A DNA stretch of 64,000 bases from NCBI GenBank assembly GCA_902729315.2, contig LR746264.1, positions 5,667,878-5,731,877 on the forward strand. Reading direction: 5' to 3'. The notes beneath the pieces were generated by a model. The model was not told the origin of the DNA. It worked only from the letters and a program-made list of their open reading frames with translations, and did no database searches. The DNA comes from Spirodela intermedia (taxonomy: Eukaryota; Streptophyta; Magnoliopsida; Alismatales; Araceae). Below, piece after piece: positions 14,103 through 31,347 of this stretch. Positions within the stretch are counted from its first letter, which is position 1. Each line of letters opens with the position of its first letter. The position numbers were made by a program, and so were the translations under genes.

Positions 14103-17100
14103 GACGACGGTTGGGAACCGGAGACGAGAGGAGAGAGGGCTCTCGGCCGGGAAACCCATGGAATCCATGGGTTTTTGGGCTTACTTAGATAGATAGAGAG
14201 AGAAAGATAAACTCAAGAATGTGAGAACCAATAGGCCAGCAATTGTGAGGAGGCTTACGAAGAGGGGAAATGGCTGTGGCCCGGCAAACCCCCAGAATCC
14301 TTGGGTTTAGGTTATTCACAGAGACAGAATTAGATGAACCCAAGAATTGCGGGGGCGGAGAGAGAGAGAGAGAGAGACCCAACGGCCTGGTAATTGGGGC
14401 AAGGCTTGGGAAGCCCGAGACAAAGGTAAAAGAGAGGAGAGAGGGTTCGGGGATGAACGGTGAGCTCCCAAGGTAGAGGAAAGCGTCATAGCATTCAGAA
14501 TACCATGAATGATTATCAAAATAAATGGAAGTCAACGGGTCTGAGTACCTGATGGCTGGATAAGTCAGAATGGTGGCGATGCTCTTGGAAACAGCGCCCA
14601 GCACGAATGCAGAGAACGCGGACAGAGTCTCTGGGGAAGCTTCTGCTGTTGACCCTGCCTTGTCCCCTGGCCGTCCTTTCAGAAGCCTCAGTTTAAGCTG
14701 GTCAAACACTGTGTACTGCAAAGTTTTTCAAGGCGAGGAATCAAGAACTGAGGGGTCAAAATTATCATCGCACAACGGCGCTCCACATTTTGACCGTCCG
14801 AGCGGTGCGTAGAACAAGGAAATTGTGATCAAGATGCTCGTGGTCTCTAGGCAAAAAGAAGCAGTCAAATCATGGCTTGATAATTTCCCAAACAAGAAAA
14901 AAATATTTTATCCTTCGGTTAAGACATTCAATGGGGGAATCAAAAGTGGGGAACAGAGGAGAGCTGGTCGCATGATGCCAAAAAATACTCTCTTTACTTG
15001 TAATTACAGAGAGGGTCTTGTGATGATAAGAGGAAGCCGATAAGCGTCAAGGTCAACGATTAAAATCACGGAATAGTATATACCTGAATAGCGGGATTTG
15101 ATGTGAGGAGAAGCGAAATCCCCAATCCATCAAATGCCTCACTCCATGAACCATCCGAGAGAGTTTCCCACAGACCCCTTGATTTCCCAAATTCACTTGT
15201 TTGCATTCTAGACGAGGCGGTGTCCAGTGGCTGCAAGGTGGAAGAAGTTAGCACCGAAAATTTTAATTCGAGGCCTCATCATATTATATATATGTTCAAC
15301 GACGCTCCCTCTATTCCTGATTGGTATACCTGTGTAACAATGGCAGTGCAAGCACCAGCGGCAGCGGCCACCACCAGATTCGCCTTTGTTCCTATGGATT
15401 TAAATCCGCTCTTCTCCAGATAGAGCCTCTTAAAATAGCTATAGCCATAGAAATAGACAAACTGGGATATGAATGACTGCAGATTTTTAGTTCCAATCCC
15501 CTGGTACAGTGACAAGATCTGGCGAGACGAAACTGCTTCCCATAAAACGTCAGACAAGTTCCTGGACAAGATAAGATAGAATATAATATTGCTCAGGATA
15601 TTCTCTTCGAAGAAACCAGGCATTAAGCAAACGTGATAATGCTCAGGATCCACAAGGAAGAAACCAGCGATTTAACTTGCATAAGATAGCTTCTTCTGAT
15701 TCAGCTTATGATCAATGAATGATAAGAAATTCCCTTATAAAGCCCGGTCCAATAAAGCAGGAATTTTTTAAAGGAAGTTAATGAGAATGTTATTTTCCCT
15801 AATAAATAAATACCTTCGGCCAGGAATGTGGCAAATCCTTTAAGGTAATCACTTCTACGTCACACCAAATGGTACAGCAAGACTTAACACATAACTACTG
15901 GTTGAGGCTTTATTTATTTAAAAATGCAATTCAATATGACCAGCAAAATGGATCAATGAAACTTGATCAGAAGCTCTTGTCCTCTAGAAACGAACCATGA
16001 GAATGAGAATGCATCAATGATCCTAAGGCATGGATGGATGAGCTGAAGTGTTACGTCCTTTCAGAAATTAATATTTGCAAAACGTAATCCACGCAGGGGA
16101 CTGTTGCCTGCTTTGTAGGAGTGACTGAGCCTGGAAGACATTGCTGGAGCCTAGAGTGATTCAAGATCAGACAGAACGAACCTACCCCAACACAGACCTC
16201 TCTGCAGCACCATCAGTCAGGGGAAAAAAAAAAAACTAACCGGCAAGTTACAACGAGTTTCAAGTCAACACCTGTGCACCTCAAGAAGCAAGTCCGATTC
16301 TTCCCAGCAAGAAGCCAGCAGAAAACTCATGGAGTTTTAAGTAGAGAATTCCATTCACCAACCCAATTTCGAAGGATTGATGAAGATCGTTCAGTTCCTA
16401 TAGAACAATAACTCAAAAACCCCGGCCCAACTTTTCTGTGAGATGAGAAGTGCGTAATATTAACCCCAATTGAACTAATTCATATTACAAGTTTGGGAAT
16501 ATATAAGGAAAAAATAGTTGGTGAAAGTAAGCATAAAAGGGGATTAAGCTCTTAGTAGTTGCACCGAGAGATCGTTGTTATGCTAGCAAAAAACACGTAC
16601 AGATCAAAACACGATTAGAAGATTTTTACCCATCTCCTGAGGTATTTTTATAAAGTTTCTTTTTTAAAAATAACATCAAATTGTGATTTTTTTTAATAAA
16701 TATAAGAAAAGATGGCAATTATTCAAAGTATTTGACTCATATTTAAATCCGTGTTTCCTGAGAAATAAAAATGGCGTTTCCTTAACTACCCTCATAGAAT
16801 TGCATGTGATAAAAAAAAATTCTGTGAATCACCTATGTACCCAAATGTTTAACCCCACTAGCAGTTTTCTCTATTAGAATTGCATCAAATTCCAAAAAAA
16901 ATCTATGAACTAATCCAAGAAAAGAAAAAACTAAAGATGTCAAACTCCACTCTCCTTTCATACATCCCGTCTTTTTGCACATGCCATCTTCCCCACACAG
17001 ACAAACGGCTGCTCCTATGTATGAACTAGTCTCACAGACACCCTCCGCTACCTACAGTTTTTCTGAATGGAAAGATTAGGTTAGGTTGTGACTGCAGGCT

Positions 17101-18069
17101 CCAGATTTCCCTTCTCAGCTCCCTGGCAGCGGCATCCTTCCCACAGGCTGCAACCATCATTCCCATCATGATCCTCGTCTTCTCAATAATTCGTCATTAT
17201 TTCCGCTGGAATAGCATGGGACAGTTGTCACCTCAGTGGAGAGCAAAAAGTTGATCAATACAGATAATTAGCCTATGTCAGTAGATGTGCGATTCCTCAG
17301 AAACACCTCATGTCTCTGATATTCATGATCATTGTCAGAATATCATCTCTCGGAATGGGGAAAAAAACCCAAGTTTAGTTTCATCCTACGTATCGACAAT
17401 GATACAAGAGCAGAAATAAACAAAGAAAATGACGAAGCATATCAATTTCCAAGGGTTCAACTTCCATGGTGATGATAACTAGATCTGGAGCATGTATGTG
17501 CCAGACGTTCAAATAAAAAGGTACAGAAAGCAGAGAACACTAGTGCTCGAAACAATTGCTTTCCAAAACCAGAACTCCTAGGATGCTGTCCAAAAAGTCA
17601 CGTATAGATCCGCAACGATCTCTAGAAACGTATAGATCCGACCATTCCAGGCCGCCCCAGAACCATGTACGAAAAGGGATGAGATCAAACATACCATCAA
17701 CAGGAAATATATTTTACCAAGTTTCTCGAGTAAAACAAGTAGCAGATGTTCGGTCCCGCTCATAACGAAGTCGAAAGACGAGCACAAAATCAACCGCGAT
17801 CGCCTTATATTAGTATGCTAATGCATACCAGAGGAAGATCGAAAAACAGTAGAAAAAAAGGAAACAACATACGAAAAAGACGATAAACCCTTCAAAATCC
17901 CCACAAACCTGTACTTAGGGGGCCGCCCATGACCGTCGTCGTCGTAGGATCGGATCTCCGCCTGGTACTTGGTCTTACAGGTGTCAAGCGGATAGAGCGC
18001 GGTGGTGCTCACCAGGGCTCCCACCGCACCCGAAGTTGCCTCCGTCAGCGATTCCCAGTCCATACCCAT
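13700..18069 (-). CDS. PNC: Peroxisomal adenine nucleotide carrier (PNC, mitochondrial-carrier family)
   Basis: Imports ATP into peroxisomes in exchange for ADP/AMP, supporting fatty acid activation. Five exons on the - strand: 18069-17909, 15561-15330, 15230-15084, 14715-14549 and 14030-13700, 1038 nt, 345 aa. It starts [15 protein letters not shown], as in plant PNC1/PNC2. Three carrier repeats are visible: YPLDTCKTK at the end of helix 1, [15 protein letters not shown] starting exon 3, and [14 protein letters not shown] across the exon 4-5 junction. [18 protein letters not shown] and [19 protein letters not shown] are also PNC-typical. After CKVMIQA there is an unusual Glu/Ala and poly-Gly stretch in the last matrix-type loop, which explains the length compared with about 320 aa usual. 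Intron 1 is 2.35 kb. Confidence 0.94.
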
Positions 18070-19059
18070 CCTCTGCCTTCGCCGCTCTCCAACACTCTTC
18101 CCCCCTCCTCCTCCTCACCTCCAAACGACACTAAATAACCAAGAATTCTCAAAGACTGGCCGACGAAGCAAGGCAGGGAGATCTCTCAATCACAACTCAG
18201 ATCATCTCCCTTCGCCTCTCCCGGTATAACTGTAAGCAGAAGATAGTAGTATCCTCTTCTGAAACAGTCTACTCCGGCAGGGACCTTATAATTTACAACT
18301 CACACAAACCCAAACAAGGGGAGAAGAGAGAAAGAGATGGCGAAGGGGGGATGATCGGAGGGAGCAGAAGAGGAGGAAGACGGTGATGTCAGCGGCGACG
18401 CCAACCAAATCCCGCCGTCTAGATGCGAAAGCTGGTGGAAGCGTGTGCTGAACAAACGGATCCGTCTCGCGCCCCTCGACCTTTTTATCTCTCCTCTCCA
18501 ACCCCGCGACAAGAACGGAACTCTCTCTAACCCCAACCCCCCCCCCCCTCTCTCTCTCTCTCTCTTTCTACGTCTCCCTACTCGAGGTGACGGGTGACGG
18601 GGGGATGCGTTAGGCCCCCGGATGCGTGCGATCCGATTTCCACGTGGAAATAACTCCGATGGGGACCACGGAGACGCCCGGTTCGATCTGCTGCCGGGCC
18701 GAGTGGAGACCGCGTCCTGGTTCTGGCCGGTGCCGATCGAGTTTGACCGTTCGGGTTCCTTCGAAGACCCACATCTTTGTCCGAGCCAGGCGTCAAAGTT
18801 GACCACCAAAGTCAACAATCCTTACCGGCCCTTGCTTCTCTGACTGCCGTAGTTCAAACCCCACGCCAGCATGCAGACATTTGAAAGAATAGAAAGTCAA
18901 TCGCGTCGACCAGCAATCGGATCTTTACACGGGATATTCATATACAATAATATCGCGGGAAAATAAACAAAATTCAATGATACCATCCGTAAAATTTAAA
19001 AGAAAAAAAAATCAGAAATTCCCCTCACAACAACCAGACTACAGGGGGCGGAGGGACGA
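18070..19059. other. Intergenic region upstream of PNC and downstream of CDKD
   Basis: No gene seen. It contains the presumptive PNC promoter and 5' leader, a C-run followed by a short CT run (18536-18567), and AT-rich DNA near 18950-19020 that would be the CDKD 3' untranslated region. Confidence 0.6.
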
Positions 19060-24990
<5,931 letters not shown>

Positions 24991-25430
24991 CCCGGTAACC
25001 AGACTCTTCACAACACCAGGGTCCCGTCTTCCAGATATGATCTCATCAGGCAAACCCTAGCAGATGGCTGTTGCGATGATGCCACAATCGGATCCCTCCG
25101 CAAGCCGCCACTACCGCCGCGTCAGAACGACAAAGTTCCTGAGGGCTTCATCGAGTGACTGAGAGAGAGGGCGGGACAGACAGAGAGACAGGCAGACAAA
25201 GCCAGCTCTTGCCGCGCAGGGGGCGGGCGGCGGTGGGCATCTCTAAATAAGTTGGGCCTTCTTGTCAAACAAGGAAAATTTTCATTCATTGACAAGGATT
25301 TTACTCCATATTTCGATTCTAGCCCAAATAATTCTATTAATTATCGTTCTTATATCTGGATACTTGAGAACTTCATAAAACCCAGTCTAATCTCGTTGAC
25401 TCTGAGAAGTATAATTCAATAAGTCAACTA
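24991..25430. promoter_or_regulatory. CDKD 5' leader and promoter region with a site-II motif
   Basis: Upstream flank of the - strand CDKD gene. A TTGGGCCTT site-II type element is at 25252-25260, about 265 bp upstream of the ATG, next to a GC-rich patch (25212-25238). The assignment is by position and motif only. Confidence 0.4.
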
Positions 25431-28060
25431 ACCTAACTCACTTTTGGGGGGCCCAAGGGCCACTTGTGGCACCCCTTAGATAAGCTAAGTTTTTAGAGTA
25501 GAACCTCATTAAGGGCATAAGGTCACAATTGTTTAGGTAGACACCATGATGTGTCAGAACATACATAGAGGATATGTCACCATGATGTCGGCATGCCATA
25601 ACATATATAAAAGATCGACGTAGAGCCACAAGGCATTATAATATGGTATCCGCAAGCAATGAATGTTCATATGAACTCGCAACTCAAGTAAATAGGATTA
25701 TTAGGTTAGAATAAAATTCACATAAGTTGTTTATGAACCTTTCAATTGAAGCATGTACTGACGTGTATATAGTATGATGACAACGCAACACATACATCAT
25801 ATGTATGCATGCAACTCAGGTCGATGACTTCATTAGCATGAAAAAGTATTTAGAAGAGCACCTCCTCAAAATTTTGATGACAACTACATACATAGAATGA
25901 TATTTTAGTAATTTTACAATGATACAAATATATGAAATATCATCGATCATCATGTACCATAAGTAGAGAAAAAGGTAGAATTTTCTGAAGAGAGTAAGGA
26001 TGGTGGGAGGAGTAATTCAATAGCTATAAAGGTGTTGCTATTAAGGCACTTCTTAGGATAGAGAAATAGATTATTTTGCATAGAGTGAATTGTAGTCTAC
26101 AAGGGTTGGGTCCTCTCAAAAGCTTCTCTAGGTGTGGTTAGGGTTCTATAGAACCACCATTGGTTACAATGAGTTACTCTTCATTTTTATTTATTTTGTG
26201 TACTTTTTGATTCTGGTCTACATCCTCTTGTTGGAGTATCATATTAGGTGATTTGGAACTCATGACATTGGAAATCACTAACAACCACATAGAGTTGATT
26301 GAGAACTAAATGAAAGGGTTCAAGGTTAACATACAAAGCATCAAAGAAGAGTTGCAGAAGTTTGTGGGAAGACTTTTTTTTTCATTTATTTAATATCCTA
26401 TTTAATCACGAAATAAAAAGAATTGTTATGTTGCTGGAAGAGTTTCTAACATATGAACATGGTGGAGGAGTGGAGCATATCGAAGAAAAACAGAGATCCA
26501 CCTAGATGTAATGACAAGACATGCAACATAACAATTCTTTTTAATCATCAACAAAAATGGGGCCTCATGATATCATGGTTTCTAGCACATTTAGCAGAAC
26601 AAGACCAAAGGGTGGAGAATAAGAAATTGATTTGTTGACATAATATTCTCACCTTCAACATGACTAGTATGAATGATTAGGTTATTCACGTCAAAATTTG
26701 TTTCAACATGAAATTATTTGGCTTTCTAAAAATATTTTTGCAAGCCCTACACTGTAAGGTTAGAGAAAAAAAAAAGATGAGTTGACAATTTTGGGTTAAT
26801 TACATAGTATTGAACAAGACCATTATTCCTAATGATATTTTGAAAGAAAGAGCTTCTCGATGAACTCTATGAAATAACCATCATCATAAGCTAGACCTCT
26901 AATTACATTATCATCAAGAAAGGATGAAGAAGAAATATATGTATTGACTACTTTCTATACCCATCAATGCAACTATGAATTCTTAGTTATGTTATTTAAA
27001 TCAACCAATGCCTTGGCCACCTTTAAAATATTAATAAACTAGATATTGTATCATCTCATTTATAAAGTCGTCTTCATAAATTTTGATGATATTTTGATTT
27101 TCAACAATATTACTAAAGAGTATAAACATCATATTTACCAGATTTTTTCAATATATTATTTAAAAATCAATTCTATGTTACCTTAAATAAATGCACATTT
27201 GGTCAAGGCTTGTTGGGATTGAACCAGCAAATCTACAAGTAGACCCTGAAAAAAGCCTCTGAAGGGGAGTGAATATATTTCTACATTCTTCCCTTGGAAG
27301 GGGACAACCTATTGAGGAGCTCATTGAACCCAAAGAGTAGGGTCTATTACCTATAAACCTAAGGGGTCCTACTATAACAATGTACAATATTAGACTGCCA
27401 TATAGATACCCCCTCTCCCCCTCATTTTTCTTTCCACATAATACAACAAGAGTGCTTGAAAAACTTGGGCCACTCAATTTCAATAGAAGAGGTAACAATT
27501 AACAAATATAAAATTGTAGTGATGACTAACTAATTGAAACCAACTAACTTACATGATTTAAAAGAGGTTTTATGAGATTGACATGTAATTATGATCAATT
27601 TATGGTATGTTATGGAGAGTTAGTATGACCCTTGACACCAACTAAAAAAAGAATCATTCACATAGAAGGAGACAACACAAAGAATTTGAATGATTTAACC
27701 CAACAATGAAGATGACACTACTTCTTGTCATGTCTAATTATCCCAAACCCTTTGTATTATAAATTGACACCTCTAATTATGTACTTAGACCCATTTAAAT
27801 ACAAGATCATGCCAATTGTACATTCCAATCAATCTCTCTTCGAAGATAATAAGTTAAAATCAGTTTATGAGCAAAAACTTATAGCCATAGTACTAACTAT
27901 TCATAAATGGTATCCTTAATCACTTTACTATATAAATCTCAAATTTTTCCTGAACAAAACTAGGTACCCCCAATATCAAAAGTGGTTGAAAAAACTATAT
28001 AAACAGATCAATTTCTTATTTTTACAAAAAAAAAATAAAATCCTGGTTGTGGGGAGCAAG
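25430..28060 (+). mobile_element. Decayed Ty3/gypsy LTR retrotransposon remnant
   Basis: Translation of the + strand, allowing stops and frame changes, gives recognisable gypsy pol pieces in the right order. At 26790-27250 the reverse transcriptase: a KELLDEL-like block, then YEFLVMLFKSTNALATFK (family [20 protein letters not shown]), then the FDDIL catalytic core at about 27079-27093, then NKCTFGQ and VDPEK. At 27535-27570 PTNLHDLKEVL, the linker after the RT thumb. At about 27760-28025 the RNase H domain: LKSVYEQKLIAIVLTIHKW and then NLKFFLN and YPQYQKWLKKL. A gag-like start lies near 26257-26370. The frame is broken by many stops, so it is dead. The LTR boundaries were not defined; 25430-26240 may be LTR sequence (a tatataaaag box at 25602-25611). 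Confidence 0.75.
27251..27513. mobile_element. Foreign block interrupting the gypsy pol relic
   Basis: In gypsy elements the VDPEK motif is followed closely by K-I-x-x-(x)n-P-x-N-L. Here VDPEK (about 27231-27250) and the matching KIVV...PTNLHDLK segment (about 27513-27570) are separated by roughly 260 bp that do not translate into pol. This suggests a later insertion. No clear terminal repeats or target duplication were found. Confidence 0.4.
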
Positions 28061-28306
28061 GGCAAAAGATTCTACCTTTCCATCCGCTGATTTACGGTTC
28101 ACAAATTGGTAATGTTCAGGAGATGAAGTGATTTCAAGAGAATGTCTTCAAATAGGACGGCGTAGGAAAATGTTTTTGAAAACCCATTATGACTTGGATT
28201 CTGGGCGGTACAGATGCGCGCGCCGGGTGGAGAGAGAGCAGCAGAGGCCGAACAGCGCCGCCCAGCATTGGCATTGGTGCCAGGAACAGGGAGACGCTGA
28301 GCCCCG

Positions 28307-29919
28307 ATGCAGTCCGCCCGGCGGCTGCGGGAAGCGCTCGGTGCCGCCGTGCGCCGCCTCGCACACGGAGCGGCGTCGCCCGCGCGTCTTCTCTCCTCGG
28401 ATCCCGCCGGCGGCAGTGACACTCTCGGCCGCCGCCTCCTGCGCTTGATATACCCTAAACGCAGCGCCGTGGTGGTCCTTCGCCGGTGGACTGAGGAAGG
28501 CAAACCCATCCAGAAGTACCAGCTGAACCGCGTTGTCCGCGAGCTCCGCAAGCACAAGCGCTACAAGCACGCTCTCGAGGTGGGCATCACTGGACGGACA
28601 TAGATACCCTCGAGGGGTTGACTTTTGGTTGCTGACGCCGGAATTCATTCTCTGCGGACTTGCAGATATGCGAATGGATGACGATCCAAGAGGGTTTCAA
28701 GCTGCTGCCGGGGGACTACGCTGTGCACTTGGACTTGGTGGCGAAAGTCCGCGGCCTGGCCAGTGCGGAGAAGTTCTTCGAGGACCTCCCCGGGAGAATC
28801 AAAGGGCAGCAGTCAACCTGCACCGCCCTCCTCCACACCTTCGTCCAGAGCGGCCTCTCCTCCAAGGCAGAGTCCCTCTTCAAGGAGATGTCCGACCATG
28901 GTCTCATCAGCTGCGCCGTCCCTTACAACCACATGCTTCACCTCTACATATCTAGTGGGGAGCTGGAGAAAGTGCCCGTAGTCATCCGCGAGCTGAAGAA
29001 GAACACCTCTCCGGATCTGTTCACCTTCAACCTATGGCTGAGTGCCTGCGCAGGTGATCCGGAAGGCGCAGGTAAAGTGTTTGAAGAAATGCGCCAAAGA
29101 GGAATATCCCCGGACTGGGTGACCTTCAGTACTCTGGCGAAGACATACACTGCAGGGGGTCTCCTTCAGAAGGTAAGATGGGCTCTTGGGGAGATGGAGG
29201 AGAACATCTCCAGGAAGGACAGAGCTGGGTATTGCTCCCTGATTACTCTTCACGCGGCCCTCTCTGATAAGACCGCTATCTGTAGAGTATGGGAGAAGAT
29301 GAGGTCGACCTTCCGAAAGATGAGCGACGCAGAGTATGCTTGCATGATCTCCTCATTGGTCAAGTTAGCGTCAGATGAAGAGGCAGAGAGGATGTACGAA
29401 GAATGGGAGTCGGTCTCCGGCACAGGAGACCCCAAGATTCCTAACAAAATCCTCGAATCCTTCATCAAGAAGGGCTCGATGGAAAAGGCGAAGATCTTCC
29501 TTCAACGCCTGCTGAAGAAGGGAATCAAACCCAGTTATAGTACCTGGTGCATTATGGCATATGTGTACCTGGGCGAGGAGAGAGCGGACAGGGCTCTGGA
29601 GTGCCTGAAGAGGGCCCTCTCGAAGCTGAAGAAATGGGATCCCGATGAAGGGATAGTGAAGGCTGTTTTCGACAGACTCGAGCTCTTGGGGGATGTGGAG
29701 GGGGCTGAAGAGTTCTTAGTTATGCTTCGGAATGTGGGTTACGTGACCACAGGGGTGTATAATTCGGTGCTTCGGACTTACGCCAGGGCGGGCAGGATGC
29801 CGCTGGTGGTGTTGGAGAGGATGGAGAAGGATGGTGTCCAGCTGGACGAGGAGACCCGGTATCTAATAAAGGCAACCAGCCGGCTCTGTGTCGGCAAAGT
29901 ATCCGCCTTGATTTCTTGA
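28307..29919 (+). CDS. P-class pentatricopeptide repeat protein
   Basis: PPR proteins bind organellar RNA one base per repeat and control its processing, stability or translation. Two exons: 28307-28579 and 28666-29919 (stop), 1527 nt, 508 aa, with an 86-bp GT-AG intron in phase 0 after HKRYKHALE. The N terminus is Arg/Ala-rich without acids for about 30 residues (MQSARRLREALGAAVRRL), consistent with a mitochondrial presequence. Helical-pair repeats follow, for example STCTALLHTFVQSGLSSKAE, AVPYNHMLHLYISSGELEKV, DLFTFNLWLSACAGDPEGAG and STWCIMAYVYLGEERADRA. The KYQLNRVVRELRKHKRYKHALEICEWM block is typical of the small mitochondrial P-class group. No DYW or E domain is seen. RNA target unknown. 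Confidence 0.92.
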
Positions 29920-29974
29920 TTGTCTTCTGGTTTTGTCGCTGATTCTTGGAGAGCCTTGCTCAAGGCTCTCAGAA

Positions 29975-30545
29975 TCAATGCAGGAACCAGATGGGAAACG
30001 GTCAGGCAATTCGCATCAATGTAAGCAGCTAATACAAGCTTTTATAGCTCTTTTCACTCACTAGTTGCTTACTAGTTGTTCATGCATAGGTTTCTTGGCA
30101 GCGAATCAACACAATAATTGTTTCTCCGTTGCAATTCAAGCATCAGTTAAGATTTGCAACTGATCTTCTTTCGCTGGTCTTCACCATTCATAGTGTGTTC
30201 ATGTTTGGTGGGTGGCTGACAAGAATGCAATGGAGAACTTTTCAAATGGTCCATGGAGTTCTTTGTAAAGAGCAGAGCTACCATGATATCAGTTGCAAGA
30301 TTAGCTTTGGGCCACGATGAAGGGCGGCTAAATTAATGCAGGAACCAGATGGAAAACAATCAGACTTTATTCATGCCGATTGTTGCGGCAAACTCAAACT
30401 TTCATGGCCATTTGTTCATGCATAGGGCAGTGGGCATGAATTAACAATATAATTACCTTTTAACTGGTATCTTTTCACCAGTCTTCACTGTTAATGGTGA
30501 GTTTGTGCTTGGGAGTTGACCTGACTGCAAATTTAAAACTTTTCT
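29975..30545. repeat. Imperfect direct duplication downstream of the PPR gene
   Basis: Segment A (29975-30245) and segment B (30333-30545) share the order of several blocks: aatgcaggaaccagatgg, then gttcatgcatagg, then gaatYaacacaataatt-like DNA, then aactgRt-cttttcRcYgg-tcttcac and a Gly/Cys-like gtg-rich end finishing in tgcaa. Spacing between matched starts is 358 bp. The copies are well diverged with small deletions. Confidence 0.6.
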
Positions 30546-31347
30546 TATCTTTATATAGTAACTCAGGTTTGGGCGAATCATTTGCAAAGGGGTTCTCATT
30601 CTTCAAGAATTAGTAATTAAAATCCCACAGCAAAGACTTGATTTTCAAATAAATTTAAATCTGGGCGTGGTTATGAACCTAATGCTGGATTATTCCTTGC
30701 CTCTGTAGTTCAATTGTATTGGTTGTACAATACAACGGAATATTTTTCTTATTCTGTCCAACATTCAGTGGGTAGTGCGTCTAGGCCTCGGCAAGAATAG
30801 AGAAACCATGAAAGACGTTCCTACACTCTGAAGATGAATCTATACAAGAAGGAGAAAGTACAGTTCATAATAGGGAGAACCCTAAATATCCCCATTTAAT
30901 GGTGTCAGTATTCTGCACGTTTGTTATAAAGATGAATCCTTCTATGGGAAACTCCGATGACGACGTGGGCCTACTGCAGTGTTCATGTTCTGAAGCCATG
31001 TGGCCCATAATGGTGACATTACAACAGTTGATTTATTTTCAATAGAACGCCGTCTATGAATCACACAGAATGAATGAATAGTAATAACAGATAAAAAAAT
31101 ATAATTACAAAGAACATCATTCCACTTGATGAGACACAATGAACAACCCCAGAAGAATGCTTGATGGAGCAAGACAGATGCCATCATAGATGATTTGAAG
31201 GGGTCTACCTGGGATTGATGCCATGTGAACCTCGAGCATTGGCGTGCCAAGACGCGAATTCTTTCAAACCCATTGATGCCCGGCGCAAGCACTGGTAATG
31301 AAACATTTCGGTGCAGATCTTGGTGCTTACTCAGTCTTGCCCAGAAA
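30546..31347. other. Intergenic AT-rich region, no gene recognised
   Basis: Lies between the PPR gene (+) and the 3' end of the synergin-like gene (-). A 138-codon open frame (30942-31358, -) overlaps the latter's 3' end in a different frame and shows no family resemblance. Nothing else supported. Confidence 0.5.

Noticed and set aside
24991-25053. Upstream extension of the CDKD frame
   Set aside because: It starts at TTG, not ATG; the ATG at 24990 gives the normal family length.
27178-27498. 106-codon open frame on the - strand
   Set aside because: Overlaps the decayed gypsy pol and the inserted block; no protein family match.
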